A stretch of DNA of 64,000 nt, taken from positions 930,001 to 994,000 of the forward strand of contig JACKLZ010000001.1 of assembly GCA_024235675.1 (NCBI GenBank). Reading direction: 5' to 3'. Positions 36,886-45,000 of the stretch are shown here, piece by piece. Source of the DNA: Zoogloeaceae bacterium (GTDB lineage: Bacteria > Pseudomonadota > Gammaproteobacteria > Burkholderiales > Rhodocyclaceae). Made by a program: the position numbers and the translations under genes. How positions within the stretch are numbered: position 1 is the first letter of the stretch; every line of letters starts with the position of its first letter. The notes below the pieces were generated by a model. It had not been told where the DNA came from and made no database searches. It saw only the letters and a list, made by a program, of their open reading frames with translations.

Positions 36886-37152
36886 TTAGGCGGCCATCCC
36901 TTTGATCGCTGCAGACAGGCGGCTCTTGTGGCGCGCAGCAGCGTTCTTGTGAATGATTCGCTTGTCAGCGATGGTATCGATGGTTTTCACCGAGTTCTGA
37001 AACAGCGTGCGTGCAACGTCCTGATCGCCTGCATCGACTGCCTTACGCACAGCCTTGATCGCAGTGCGAAGACGCGAGCGCAGGCTTGCGTTGTGAGCAC
37101 GCGCGGCGTCGTTTTGGCGAGCGCGCTTGCGGGCTTGTGCCGTATTGGCCAT
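36886..37152 (-). CDS. rpsT: 30S ribosomal protein S20
   Basis: The 88-residue basic protein begins MANTAQARKRARQNDAARAH and contains SVKTIDTIADKRIIHKNAAA and RHKSRLSAAIKGM, the S20 pattern. It binds 16S rRNA early in 30S assembly. It is divergent from murJ, the usual order in betaproteobacteria. Confidence 0.98.
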   Translation of the reverse strand: MANTAQARKRARQNDAARAHNASLRSRLRTAIKAVRKAVDAGDQDVARTLFQNSVKTIDTIADKRIIHKNAAARHKSRLSAAIKGMAA

Positions 37153-37190
37153 AAGTCTTCGTCCGTGTTGGTAGATACTGAAAGCGCGAG

Positions 37191-37220
37191 ATGATAGCGC
37201 GTCGGGCCGCTACAGCGCAA
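37191..37220 (-). promoter_or_regulatory. predicted promoter of rpsT
   Basis: On the reverse strand TTGCGC (37215-37220) and TATCAT (37191-37196) are 18 bases apart, about 40 bases upstream of the rpsT start. A fair sigma-70 match in the right place. Confidence 0.5.
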
Positions 37221-37289
37221 GCCAAAACCGCATTCCACTGATTTAGATACAACACAGTATCATGCGCAGTTTGCCGGACGCCTCATTCA

Positions 37290-38825
37290 ATGAACCTGCT
37301 TCGCGCCCTCGCCACCGTCAGCAGCATGACGCTGATTTCACGCATTCTCGGCTTCGCCAGAGACTTCGTGATCGCGCGCGCGTTTGGCGCTGGCGCGGCC
37401 ACCGACGCCTTCTTCGTCGCGTTCCGGCTGCCCAACCTGCTGCGCCGGATGTTCGCCGAAGGTGCATTTTCGCAAGCGTTTGTCCCGATTCTGGCCGAAT
37501 ACAAGAACCGCCGCGGCGAAACCGAAGCGCAACAACTGGTCAGCAAAGTCGCCACACTGCTCGGCTTGATCGTGCTGCTGATTTCCATCATTGGTGCCTT
37601 CGCCGCACCGCTGATCATCTATGTCTCGGCACCCGGCTTCTCGGCAGACGCCGACAAATTCGCACTCACGGTCGAACTGACCCGTATCACCTTCCCCTAT
37701 ATTTTCTTCATGTCACTGGTGGCGTTATCGGGTGGCGTCCTCAATACGTGGAGCCGATTCGCGATTCCAGCCTTCACGCCAGTGCTGCTGAACATCAGCT
37801 TCATCGCGATGGCCTTGTTTGCCGCGCCGCTGTTCGATCCGCCCGTGCTGGCGCTGGCCTGGGCCGTGTTCCTTGGCGGCGCGCTGCAATTGGTTCTCCA
37901 GCTACGCCCCCTCGCACGCATCGGCATGCTGCCGCGCTTCCGGCTCGACACCAAAGACCCCGGCGTGCGCCGCATTCTGTACCTGATGGCACCAGCGATT
38001 CTGGGTGTGTCGGTCAGCCAGATTTCGTTGCTCATCAACACCGTTTTCGCGTCCTTTCTGACCAGCGGCAGTGTGTCCTGGCTGTATTTTGCCGATCGCC
38101 TGATGGAGTTCCCGGCCGGCCTGCTCGGCGTCGCTCTGGGCACCATCCTGCTCCCCAGCCTGTCCAAATGCCACGCCGATGAAGACCCGACCCAGTTCTC
38201 CGACCTGCTCGACTGGGGGTTGCGCCTGACCCTGATGCTCACCCTGCCGGCAGCACTTGCCCTCGCGGTGCTCGCCGTCCCGCTGGTCGCCACGCTGTTC
38301 CATTACGGCGCCTTCAGCGTCACCGATGTCCTCAATACACGCTCCGCGCTGATCGCTTACAGCGTCGGGCTCACCGGCATGATTCTTGTCAAGGTGCTCG
38401 CCCCTGGCTTCTACGCACGGCAAGACATCCGCACCCCGGTCAAGATCGCACTTTTTACCCTGGCGGCAACCCAAATGATGAACCTGGCCTTCATCGGTCC
38501 GCTCAAACACGCCGGTCTGGCCTTGTCGATCGGCCTTGCCGCCTGCCTGAACGCCGGCCTGCTGTATCGCGGACTGCGTCAGCGCGGTGTCTTCATGCCC
38601 CGTCCCGGCTGGGGGATGTTTGCCCTCAAGCTGCTCATCGCGCTGATCGCGCTGGGCGTGGTGATGTGGTTTGCCAAAGGCGCCGACCTGAGCTGGACCG
38701 CCGAAGGCGGCTGGGCACGCGCAATCCGCCTGTCACTGGTCGTACTCGCGGGCATTGCGGCCTATTTCGCCACGCTGTTCGCGCTGGGCTTCCGGCCCCG
38801 CGACTTTTCCCGTCGGGCCGCCTGA
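37290..38825 (+). CDS. murJ: lipid II flippase MurJ
   Basis: MurJ moves lipid II across the inner membrane for peptidoglycan synthesis. The 511-residue protein has about 14 transmembrane helices and the family marks SRILGFARDFVIARAFGAGA, TDAFFVAFRLPNLLRRMFAE, GAFSQAFVPILAEY and RRILYLMAPAILGVSVSQIS. The arginines in the first of these correspond to the essential cationic residues of the cavity. It is divergent from rpsT. Confidence 0.97.
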   Translation: MNLLRALATVSSMTLISRILGFARDFVIARAFGAGAATDAFFVAFRLPNLLRRMFAEGAFSQAFVPILAEYKNRRGETEAQQLVSKVATLLGLIVLLISIIGAFAAPLIIYVSAPGFSADADKFALTVELTRITFPYIFFMSLVALSGGVLNTWSRFAIPAFTPVLLNISFIAMALFAAPLFDPPVLALAWAVFLGGALQLVLQLRPLARIGMLPRFRLDTKDPGVRRILYLMAPAILGVSVSQISLLINTVFASFLTSGSVSWLYFADRLMEFPAGLLGVALGTILLPSLSKCHADEDPTQFSDLLDWGLRLTLMLTLPAALALAVLAVPLVATLFHYGAFSVTDVLNTRSALIAYSVGLTGMILVKVLAPGFYARQDIRTPVKIALFTLAATQMMNLAFIGPLKHAGLALSIGLAACLNAGLLYRGLRQRGVFMPRPGWGMFALKLLIALIALGVVMWFAKGADLSWTAEGGWARAIRLSLVVLAGIAAYFATLFALGFRPRDFSRRAA

Positions 38826-38886
38826 GCGCATCAACACCAAGTCAGCCTAGAATGCAGGCATCGCTTTCCCGACAAACCCTCAGGAG

Positions 38887-39522
38887 ATGCCCGTGAAAAT
38901 ATCCAGTCGCAATTTGAAAGACGGCCAGCCGATCGACGGCACCTACGCCTTTTGCGTGCCCGCCGCCGAGGGGCACGTCGCGCTCAGCGACAACCGCAGC
39001 CCGCACATCGCCTGGTCCGACCTGCCCGCCGGCACCCGCTCACTGGTATTGATCTGTCACGACCCGGACGTGCCAAGCCAGGGCGATGACGTCAATCAGG
39101 AAGGCCGCTCGGTACCCGCGGACCTGCCGCGAGTCGACTTCTTTCACTGGGTGCTCATTGACATCGACCCCGCCCTTGGTGAGCTGGCCGAAGCCGCCTT
39201 TTCGTCCGGGGTTACCGCGCGCGGCAAACCCGGCCCGGCAGGGCCCCATGGCACCCGGCAAGGCATCAATGACTACACCGGTTGGTTCGCCGGCGACCCG
39301 GACATGCGCGGTGACTATCATGGCTACGACGGCCCCTGCCCACCATGGAACGACAGCATCGTTCACCGCTACGTCTTTACCTTGTTCGCGACGGATCTGG
39401 CCCGCTGCCCGATGAGCGAGCGATTTACCGGCCAGCAAGTCCGCGACGCTTTGGCCGGTCACATTCTCGGCCAGGCCGCGCTGACTGTTCGCTACAGCCT
39501 GAATCCCGCCGTTCCCGCTTGA
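38887..39522 (+). CDS. YbhB/YbcL-type PEBP family protein
   Basis: A 211-residue phosphatidylethanolamine-binding-protein fold: LSDNRSPHIAWSDLPAGTRS, LVLICHDPDVPSQGDDVNQE, DFFHWVLIDIDPALGEL and the GYDGPCPPWNDSIVHRYVFT segment that closes the anion-binding pocket. It is longer than the roughly 160-residue YbhB proteins, with an insertion around residues 70-85 and another around 115-140. No signal peptide is seen. Its ligand and role are unknown. Confidence 0.85.
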   Translation: MPVKISSRNLKDGQPIDGTYAFCVPAAEGHVALSDNRSPHIAWSDLPAGTRSLVLICHDPDVPSQGDDVNQEGRSVPADLPRVDFFHWVLIDIDPALGELAEAAFSSGVTARGKPGPAGPHGTRQGINDYTGWFAGDPDMRGDYHGYDGPCPPWNDSIVHRYVFTLFATDLARCPMSERFTGQQVRDALAGHILGQAALTVRYSLNPAVPA

Positions 39523-39570
39523 TCCGCGCTCGCGTCAATGCTGCGCCGCCTTCGGGGGCGCAGCATGGCG

Positions 39571-40827
39571 TCAGCCGGTGTAGGGGCCAAGCTTTTTGCC
39601 CACGGCAACAAATGTCGGCGGCCGGTAGTCCGGCAAGCCTTCAAAAAAAGCGGGGTAGATCTCGCCCGCAATCAGCGGGCGCAACCAGCGCAACGCGTCG
39701 CCGGTGAGATCAAAACCGGCGCCGGCGATAAAGTCTGCCGGCAGCCGCCGCTCTGCATTGGCGATCGGCTCCAGTGGCGCCGGCTCAATGCGCCAGCGAT
39801 ATGGCGCATCACCTTCTCGCACAATCGCCGGCATCACCGCGTCGCGCCCCTCAAGCGCATAGCGCACCGCGGCCTGCCCCACCGCCTCAGCCTGCGTGCG
39901 GTCGGTTGCCGATACCAGATGACCCGCCGCACGCTGCAGGTAATCGGGCACGGCCCAATGGTGCTTGTAGCCGAGCCTGTCGTGCACCAGCCGCGCCAGC
40001 CACTGGCCGATGCCACCTAACTGGACATGGCCGCGAACATCTTCGTCCTGTTCGACCAGCAATACACCGTCACGGTTTCGCACGCCCTCGGCAGCGGTGA
40101 TCGCACAATAGCCAAGACGCTCGACACAGGCCTCGACACGCGCCAGAAATGCGTCTGCGTCAAAAGGCACTTCAGGCAGCAGCAACACATGTGGCGGATC
40201 GTCCGGCGCCTGCCGGGCCAAGACCGTGGCGGCAGCGAGCCAGCCACAGTTGCGGCCCATCACTTCCATCACGAAAATGCGCCCGCGCCGGCCGCTCATG
40301 GCGCGCAGATCCATGCCTGCCTCGCGCATCGAGGTGGCCAGATACTTGGCCGCCGAGCCATAACCGGGTGACACATCGGTGCCGACCAAGTCGTTGTCCA
40401 CGGTCTTGGGCACGCCAACGCAGGTCAGCGGATAGTTTCTCGCACGCGCGGCAGCCGACAGCTTGAGGACCGTGTCCATCGAACCGTTGCCGCCGTTGTA
40501 GAGAAAATAGCCCACCTCATGCGCGGCAAATACTTCAAACAACCGCTCGAACTGGGCCGGATTGTCGTCCGGCGCATCGAGATCGAAGCGACAGGAGCCA
40601 AACGCCCCACCCGGTTGCCCGGCCAAAGCCGCCAGATCCGGGACGCTCAGACCCGCGGTATCCAGCAGGTCTTCCCCCAGCACACCCAGCACACCCTGTC
40701 GCGCGCCAAGCACGCGGCCAATTTGCGCGGAATGCTTGCGGGCTTCGGTGATCACCCCGGCAGCCGTAGCATTGATGACCGCGGTCACGCCGCCGGACTG
40801 GGCGTACAACAGGGTTCTGGGCGCCAT
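39571..40827 (-). CDS. 6-phosphofructokinase, probably pyrophosphate-dependent type
   Basis: The 418-residue enzyme phosphorylates fructose 6-phosphate. It starts LLYAQSGGVTAVINATAAGV and has VGVPKTVDNDLVGTD, PGYGSAAKYLA and VMEVMGRNCGWLAA. Lys141 in the PKTVDND motif is the mark of PPi-dependent enzymes, but the donor-pocket motif reads NGGNGSMDT, with Gly115 where PPi enzymes usually have Asp. The phosphoryl donor is therefore open. I chose the ATG at 40827, preceded by GGAG; a TTG six codons earlier (40845) is the alternative. adk lies just upstream. Confidence 0.86.
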   Translation of the reverse strand: MAPRTLLYAQSGGVTAVINATAAGVITEARKHSAQIGRVLGARQGVLGVLGEDLLDTAGLSVPDLAALAGQPGGAFGSCRFDLDAPDDNPAQFERLFEVFAAHEVGYFLYNGGNGSMDTVLKLSAAARARNYPLTCVGVPKTVDNDLVGTDVSPGYGSAAKYLATSMREAGMDLRAMSGRRGRIFVMEVMGRNCGWLAAATVLARQAPDDPPHVLLLPEVPFDADAFLARVEACVERLGYCAITAAEGVRNRDGVLLVEQDEDVRGHVQLGGIGQWLARLVHDRLGYKHHWAVPDYLQRAAGHLVSATDRTQAEAVGQAAVRYALEGRDAVMPAIVREGDAPYRWRIEPAPLEPIANAERRLPADFIAGAGFDLTGDALRWLRPLIAGEIYPAFFEGLPDYRPPTFVAVGKKLGPYTG

Positions 40828-40908
40828 CAGGCGAATCTCCGTCAATCAAAAAAACACGGCGGGCCGGTCGAAACCGGGCACCGCCGCGCTTGGGGTCCTG
40901 CGGGTGAA

Positions 40909-41562
40909 TCAGCCGAGTGCGTCGAACACGCGTGCGGTGATCGCATCCACCGAGCCCTGCCCGGAAATGACTTTCACCGCCGGGGCAGCTGCTTCGCCCG
41001 TGGCCGACCAGCCGCTGTAGTAGTTCAGCAGCGGCTTGGTCTGCGAATGATAGACGTCGAGACGCTTGCGCACGGTCTCTTCACGGTCATCATCGCGCTG
41101 AACCAGGTCTTCGCCGGTCACGTCGTCCTTGCCTTCGACCTTGGGCGGGTTGTACTTGATGTGGTAAGTCCGGCCAGACGGCAGGTGCGCGCGGCGGCCG
41201 CTCATGCGCTCGATGATTTCGCCATCGGGCACATCGATCTGCAACACCACGTCGACCTTCACGCCGGCCTCTTTCAGCGCATCGGCCTGCGGCAGCGTGC
41301 GCGGGAAACCATCAAACATGTAGCCAGCCTGGCAATCCGGCTGCTGGAGCCGATCCTTGACCAGTCCGATGATGATTTCGTCGGACACCAGACCGCCAGC
41401 ATCCATCACCTTCTTGGCTTCGATGCCCAGCGGCGTGCCGGCCTTGACCGCAGCGCGCAACATGTCGCCCGTCGAGATCTGCGGAATACCGAATTTTTCT
41501 TTGATGAAATTGGCCTGCGTGCCTTTACCGGCTCCCGGCGGCCCCAGAAGAATCAATCGCAT
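40909..41562 (-). CDS. adk: adenylate kinase
   Basis: Adk interconverts ATP plus AMP and two ADP. The 217-residue protein opens MRLILLGPPGAGKGTQANFI (P-loop), with ISTGDMLRAA for AMP, GYMFDGFPRTLPQA, and a long-form LID domain (GRRAHLPSGRTYHIKYNPPK). The LID has HLPSGRTYH rather than four zinc cysteines, as in gamma- and betaproteobacteria. AGGGAGGGGG lies before the ATG at 41562. It closes the kdsB-adk end of the envelope gene run. Confidence 0.98.
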   Translation of the reverse strand: MRLILLGPPGAGKGTQANFIKEKFGIPQISTGDMLRAAVKAGTPLGIEAKKVMDAGGLVSDEIIIGLVKDRLQQPDCQAGYMFDGFPRTLPQADALKEAGVKVDVVLQIDVPDGEIIERMSGRRAHLPSGRTYHIKYNPPKVEGKDDVTGEDLVQRDDDREETVRKRLDVYHSQTKPLLNYYSGWSATGEAAAPAVKVISGQGSVDAITARVFDALG

Positions 41563-41632
41563 GAATACCCCCTCCCTGTATTGATATGCGCTCAGGATGC
41601 GGCCACCTGCCGCTCCCGACCAACGCGTGAAG

Positions 41633-42409
41633 TTACCTGCAAACCCCGGACCGGTCAAACACTTGGCGCACCCGCGCCAGATCGTCTTCCGTGTCCACGC
41701 CGGCGGCCGGCGCGTGATCCACACGCAACACCTGGATCACGTCACCATGCCACAGCGCCCTCAACTGTTCCAAGGCCTCCCACTGCTCCAGCGCGCACGC
41801 GTCGAGGCGTGTGTAACGGCGCAGAAATGACGCCCGGTAAGCGTACAGGCCAATGTGCCGCATCACCGGCAGCCCGGCAGGCACGGTATCGCGCTCGGTC
41901 GCCCAGGCATCGCGCGCCCAGGGGATCGGCGCGCGGGAGAAATACATCGCCCGGCCGCGCACATCGGTGACCACCTTGACCACGTTGGGATTGAACATCT
42001 CGTCGGCCGACGCAATCGGATGCGCGGCGGTGGCCATCGCTGCGGCTGGATCCGCCGCCAACGCCTCGGCCACACCGCGCACCAACCCGGGATCGATCAG
42101 CGGTTCGTCACCTTGCACATTGACCACGATGTCGTCATCGGCCCAGCCCTGCAGAGCGACGACTTCGGCGAGGCGGTCGGTGCCGCTGGGGTGGTCGGCG
42201 CGCGTCATTACCACCTGAGCGCCCGCCGCACGAACGGCATCGGCCACTCCGGCGTGATCGGTCGCCACCCAGACTTCGTCGGCACCGGCCGAGTGCACCC
42301 GCTCAAGCACCCGCACAATCATCGGCTTGCCGGCAATATCGGCCAGCGGTTTGCCTGGCAAGCGGCTCGACGCGAAACGCGCGGGTATGACCAGTTTGAA
42401 GCCGCTCAA
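41633..42409 (-). CDS. kdsB: 3-deoxy-manno-octulosonate cytidylyltransferase
   Basis: KdsB activates Kdo as CMP-Kdo for lipopolysaccharide core synthesis. The 258-residue protein has FKLVIPARFASSRLPGKPLA, the nucleotide-binding VNVQGDEPLIDPGLV, and FSRAPIPWARDAW, as in the family. The start codon is a TTG at 42409 that shares bases with the stop of the Trm112-like gene (TTGA), a sign of translational coupling. It is part of the exbB-exbD-lpxK-Trm112-kdsB run. Confidence 0.95.
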   Translation of the reverse strand: MSGFKLVIPARFASSRLPGKPLADIAGKPMIVRVLERVHSAGADEVWVATDHAGVADAVRAAGAQVVMTRADHPSGTDRLAEVVALQGWADDDIVVNVQGDEPLIDPGLVRGVAEALAADPAAAMATAAHPIASADEMFNPNVVKVVTDVRGRAMYFSRAPIPWARDAWATERDTVPAGLPVMRHIGLYAYRASFLRRYTRLDACALEQWEALEQLRALWHGDVIQVLRVDHAPAAGVDTEDDLARVRQVFDRSGVCR

Positions 42410-42591
42410 GGCCCGCCGTCCTCGGTCACGGACAGCGCCCGCGCTTCGTCTTCGAGCATGACGGGGATGCCGTCACGAATCGGGTAGGCCAGCCGGCAGG
42501 GTTTGCAGACCAGTTCCTGCTCGGTCTTGCGGTAGTCGAGCGGCCCCTTGCACAAGGGGCAGACCAGAATTTCAAGCAGCTTGGCGTCCAT
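42406..42591 (-). CDS. Trm112-family (YcaR-like) small zinc-ribbon protein
   Basis: The 61-residue protein MDAKLLEILVCPLCKGPLDY has CPLC and a second pair, CKPC, forming a zinc ribbon, and ends in an acidic tail. In proteobacteria this gene sits between lpxK and kdsB, as here. Eukaryotic Trm112 activates methyltransferases; the bacterial role is not settled. Its start lies inside the last 20 bases of lpxK and its stop overlaps the kdsB start. Confidence 0.92.
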   Translation of the reverse strand: MDAKLLEILVCPLCKGPLDYRKTEQELVCKPCRLAYPIRDGIPVMLEDEARALSVTEDGGP

Positions 42592-43588
42592 GACGGGAAA
42601 GCTTCTCCAGAATTGGCTGCAGGGCAGCGTCGGGGATCGAGGCGCGCACCGGAAACACCCATGTGTTCTCGAGCGCGAATGCGGCGCATTTTACCGCATC
42701 CTTCTCGGTCAGCATCGTTGCTTTACCGTCGCCGAAAGCCAGATCGACCGGCGTGAAGGCGTGATGATCGGGAAACGGGTGCGCAATCACCGCCAGCCCC
42801 AAGTCGGTCAACTGGTCGAAGAAGCGTTGCGGCCGCCCGATGCCAGCCACCGCATGCACCGATTGGCCCGAAAAATCGGCGGCGACCGCCGTCTGCGCCG
42901 GATGGCCGAGTCGTTCAAAACGCTCGCCGACAAGCGCCATCGCGGCGCGCGACACACCATTCAAACGACCCGCCAGGGCTGACGAGACCGGACCATGCGT
43001 CAGCACCAGATCGGCCTGCACGGCACGTCGGACGCCTTCGCGCAGCGGCCCGGCCGGCAGCAGCCAGCCATTGCCAAGCACCCGCTCATCAATCACCACA
43101 ATTTCAGCGGTTCGCGCCAGTGCGTAGTGCTGCAGGCCATCGTCGCTGACGATGACGTCGATGTCAGGATGAGCCTCGCAAAGCGCGCGTGCCACGGCGG
43201 GCCGATCTCGCCCGACCGCGACCGGACAGCCCGTGCGGCGCGCCATCAGCAGCGGCTCATCGCCCACCTCATCCGGCCCGGACGACGCATCCACGCAACG
43301 GGCTTCAGTACTCCGAGCGCCATAACCGCGACTGATAATCCCGGGTCGGTAGCCATGTTCGATCAAACGCTGGATCAGCCAGATCACCACGGGCGTTTTC
43401 CCACTGCCGCCCACCGCCACATTGCCGACAACAACCACCGGCACCGGCGCAGTCTGCGACGACAGCACGCCAAGCCGATAGGCCATACGGCGCGCGCCGG
43501 AGAGCGCAGCAAAAACAAGGGATACGGGAAGAAGCAGAACCGCGCGCCAGCCTCGGCGCTGCCAGAACGCGGGCGCCGTCGCAGTCAT
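42572..43588 (-). CDS. lpxK: tetraacyldisaccharide 4'-kinase
   Basis: LpxK phosphorylates the lipid A precursor at the 4' position. The 338-residue membrane-associated kinase starts with an amphipathic/hydrophobic region, then the P-loop VVVVGNVAVGGSGKTPVVIW, IISRGYGARS, VGDEPLLMARRTGCPVAVG and the Walker-B-like VIVSDDGLQHYAL. It overlaps the Trm112-like gene by 20 bases and follows exbD by 16 bases. Confidence 0.96.
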   Translation of the reverse strand: MTATAPAFWQRRGWRAVLLLPVSLVFAALSGARRMAYRLGVLSSQTAPVPVVVVGNVAVGGSGKTPVVIWLIQRLIEHGYRPGIISRGYGARSTEARCVDASSGPDEVGDEPLLMARRTGCPVAVGRDRPAVARALCEAHPDIDVIVSDDGLQHYALARTAEIVVIDERVLGNGWLLPAGPLREGVRRAVQADLVLTHGPVSSALAGRLNGVSRAAMALVGERFERLGHPAQTAVAADFSGQSVHAVAGIGRPQRFFDQLTDLGLAVIAHPFPDHHAFTPVDLAFGDGKATMLTEKDAVKCAAFALENTWVFPVRASIPDAALQPILEKLSRHGRQAA

Positions 43589-43604
43589 GAGCGCGCGGCC
43601 GGGC

Positions 43605-44021
43605 TCACTCGCCGCGCGTGGCGAAAGTAATCTGCGGCAAGCCGACCCGCTGGGCGGCTTGCATCACGTCGACCACGCGCTGGTGCTGCGCCTTGGCGTC
43701 AGCGTTGATCACCACCAGAGGCGGCTCGGCATCGGCCGGCGCGGCCCGCCCCAGCGCGACCGCGATTGCGTCAATGTCGCGCCCGACCACCGGCACCCGG
43801 TTGATCAGCACGTCGCCCTCGGCGGTCACCGCAATATTGATTTCATTGGCCTGCGTTTGAATGGCATCAGCGCTGGCCGTCGGCAGATTCAGCTCCAGCC
43901 CCGAAAACTTTGCATAGGTGGTGGTGAGCATCAAAAAGATGATGATCACCAGCAACACATCGATCAAGGGGATCAGGTTGATCTCGGGCTCTTCCTGCCG
44001 GCGGTTGGTCTGAAATCGCAT
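43605..44021 (-). CDS. exbD: ExbD/TolR-family biopolymer transport protein
   Basis: A 138-residue inner-membrane protein with one N-terminal transmembrane helix containing the conserved Asp (EINLIPLIDVLLVIIIFLML) that carries the proton path with ExbB, then a periplasmic domain. It follows exbB after 13 bases. Pairs of this type next to lpxK are common in betaproteobacteria; whether they energise TonB or another system cannot be told, since no tonB is adjacent. Confidence 0.92.
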   Translation of the reverse strand: MRFQTNRRQEEPEINLIPLIDVLLVIIIFLMLTTTYAKFSGLELNLPTASADAIQTQANEINIAVTAEGDVLINRVPVVGRDIDAIAVALGRAAPADAEPPLVVINADAKAQHQRVVDVMQAAQRVGLPQITFATRGE

Positions 44022-44034
44022 CGCGTTTGCCCGA

Positions 44035-44643
44035 TCAGCCCCGGCGCTCGCCGTGTACGACCTCAACCAGCTTGACGGCTTGCTGCTCCATGTCGAGCAC
44101 GAAGCTGTTGACCAGCGCACGGAAGTGACGCCAGAAGATCATGGCCGGAATGGCAATGATCAGCCCGAAACCCGTGTTGTACAGCGCCACGGAGATGCCG
44201 TGGGCAAGCTGTTGCGGGTTGGCGCCACCCGGCGTCTGTGAGCCGAAGATTTCGATCATGCCGACGATGGTGCCGAACAGCCCCATCAGCGGCGCGATGG
44301 AGGCAATCGTACCCAGTGTGGTGAGAAAGCGTTCGAGGTCATGAACCACCGTGCGGCCAGCCTCCTCGATGGCTTCCTTCATCACCTCGCGTGAGCTTTT
44401 CACATTGCGCAGTCCGGCGGCCAACACTTGCCCCAGCGGCGAATGCGCGGCGACCCGCTGAATCATTTCCGCGCTCACGCCCTGACGACGCAAGTCGGCC
44501 ACCACCTTGTCGAGCAAACCGCGCGGCGCAATCCGCGAGCGTCGCAGCGTGATGGATCGCTCGATAATGAGCGCAACGGCAATGACAGATGCAAACAACA
44601 GCGGCCAGATTGGCCAGCCCGCGGCCTTGATGATCTCGAACAC
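44035..44643 (-). CDS. exbB: ExbB/TolQ/MotA-family proton channel protein
   Basis: The 202-residue protein has three transmembrane helices (about residues 10-30, 115-140, 155-180) and the family pattern LGTIASIAPLMGLFGTIVGM plus GISVALYNTGFGLIIAIPAM. The GTG at 44643 gives a start (VFEIIKAAGWPIWPLL) typical for this group and has AGGGG upstream; a TTG at 44670 is possible. It heads the exbB-exbD-lpxK-Trm112-kdsB run, downstream of the DnaA-box region. Confidence 0.93.
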   Translation of the reverse strand: MFEIIKAAGWPIWPLLFASVIAVALIIERSITLRRSRIAPRGLLDKVVADLRRQGVSAEMIQRVAAHSPLGQVLAAGLRNVKSSREVMKEAIEEAGRTVVHDLERFLTTLGTIASIAPLMGLFGTIVGMIEIFGSQTPGGANPQQLAHGISVALYNTGFGLIIAIPAMIFWRHFRALVNSFVLDMEQQAVKLVEVVHGERRG

Positions 44644-45000
44644 GCGCGCAATCCCCTGCGAATCTTTCAAAGGCGGAACTGTAGCGCCGGGGGGGCAATC
44701 TCGTCCAGCGCGGTGACTTTCGCACTTTCGAAATTCGCCTCAAACCGTGGCACGGCAAGGGCTTCGCGCAGGCATCCACAAAATCTGTGGATAACTTTGT
44801 GGATGAGCTTGGTGTGTCGCCCCTAAACCCGCTAAACGAAAGGACTTTTCCTACTTAGACCAAAAATGAGGCAGCAAATAAATTTTAATAGAATCAATAA
44901 CTTGAAAAACACCCGAAGTATTTCATTACATTTTGGCTGATGCAGCGCAGCAAGCCTTGACATTACCAGCCCTGTGTGGATTGCCGATACAATCGCGGCC
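44644..45000. other. 357-base gap with DnaA boxes and an AT-rich tract
   Basis: This divergent gap between exbB and xseA holds no gene. Its left part is GC-rich, then comes a cluster of DnaA-box-like sites (44772-44806), then a strikingly AT-rich stretch (about 44855-44940), unlike the rest of the window. The promoters of exbB and xseA should also lie here; a TTGACA at 44956-44961 has no properly spaced -10. Confidence 0.7.
44772..44806. promoter_or_regulatory. cluster of three DnaA-box-like 9-mers
   Basis: On the reverse sense there is a perfect TTATCCACA complement, TGTGGATAA (44786-44794), and a one-mismatch TGTGGATGA (44798-44806); on the forward sense GCATCCACA (44772-44780) has two mismatches. 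The first two form a perfect inverted repeat, ATCCACA and TGTGGAT, with a 5-base spacer. Three such sites in 35 bases next to AT-rich DNA are more than chance would easily give. dnaA, dnaN, gyrB and rpmH are not nearby, so this is not a normal oriC. Confidence 0.6.

Noticed and set aside
44772..44940. Calling this the chromosomal oriC
   Set aside because: dnaA, dnaN, gyrB, rpmH and parAB are absent from the neighbourhood; only three boxes are seen. Reported as a DnaA-box cluster instead.
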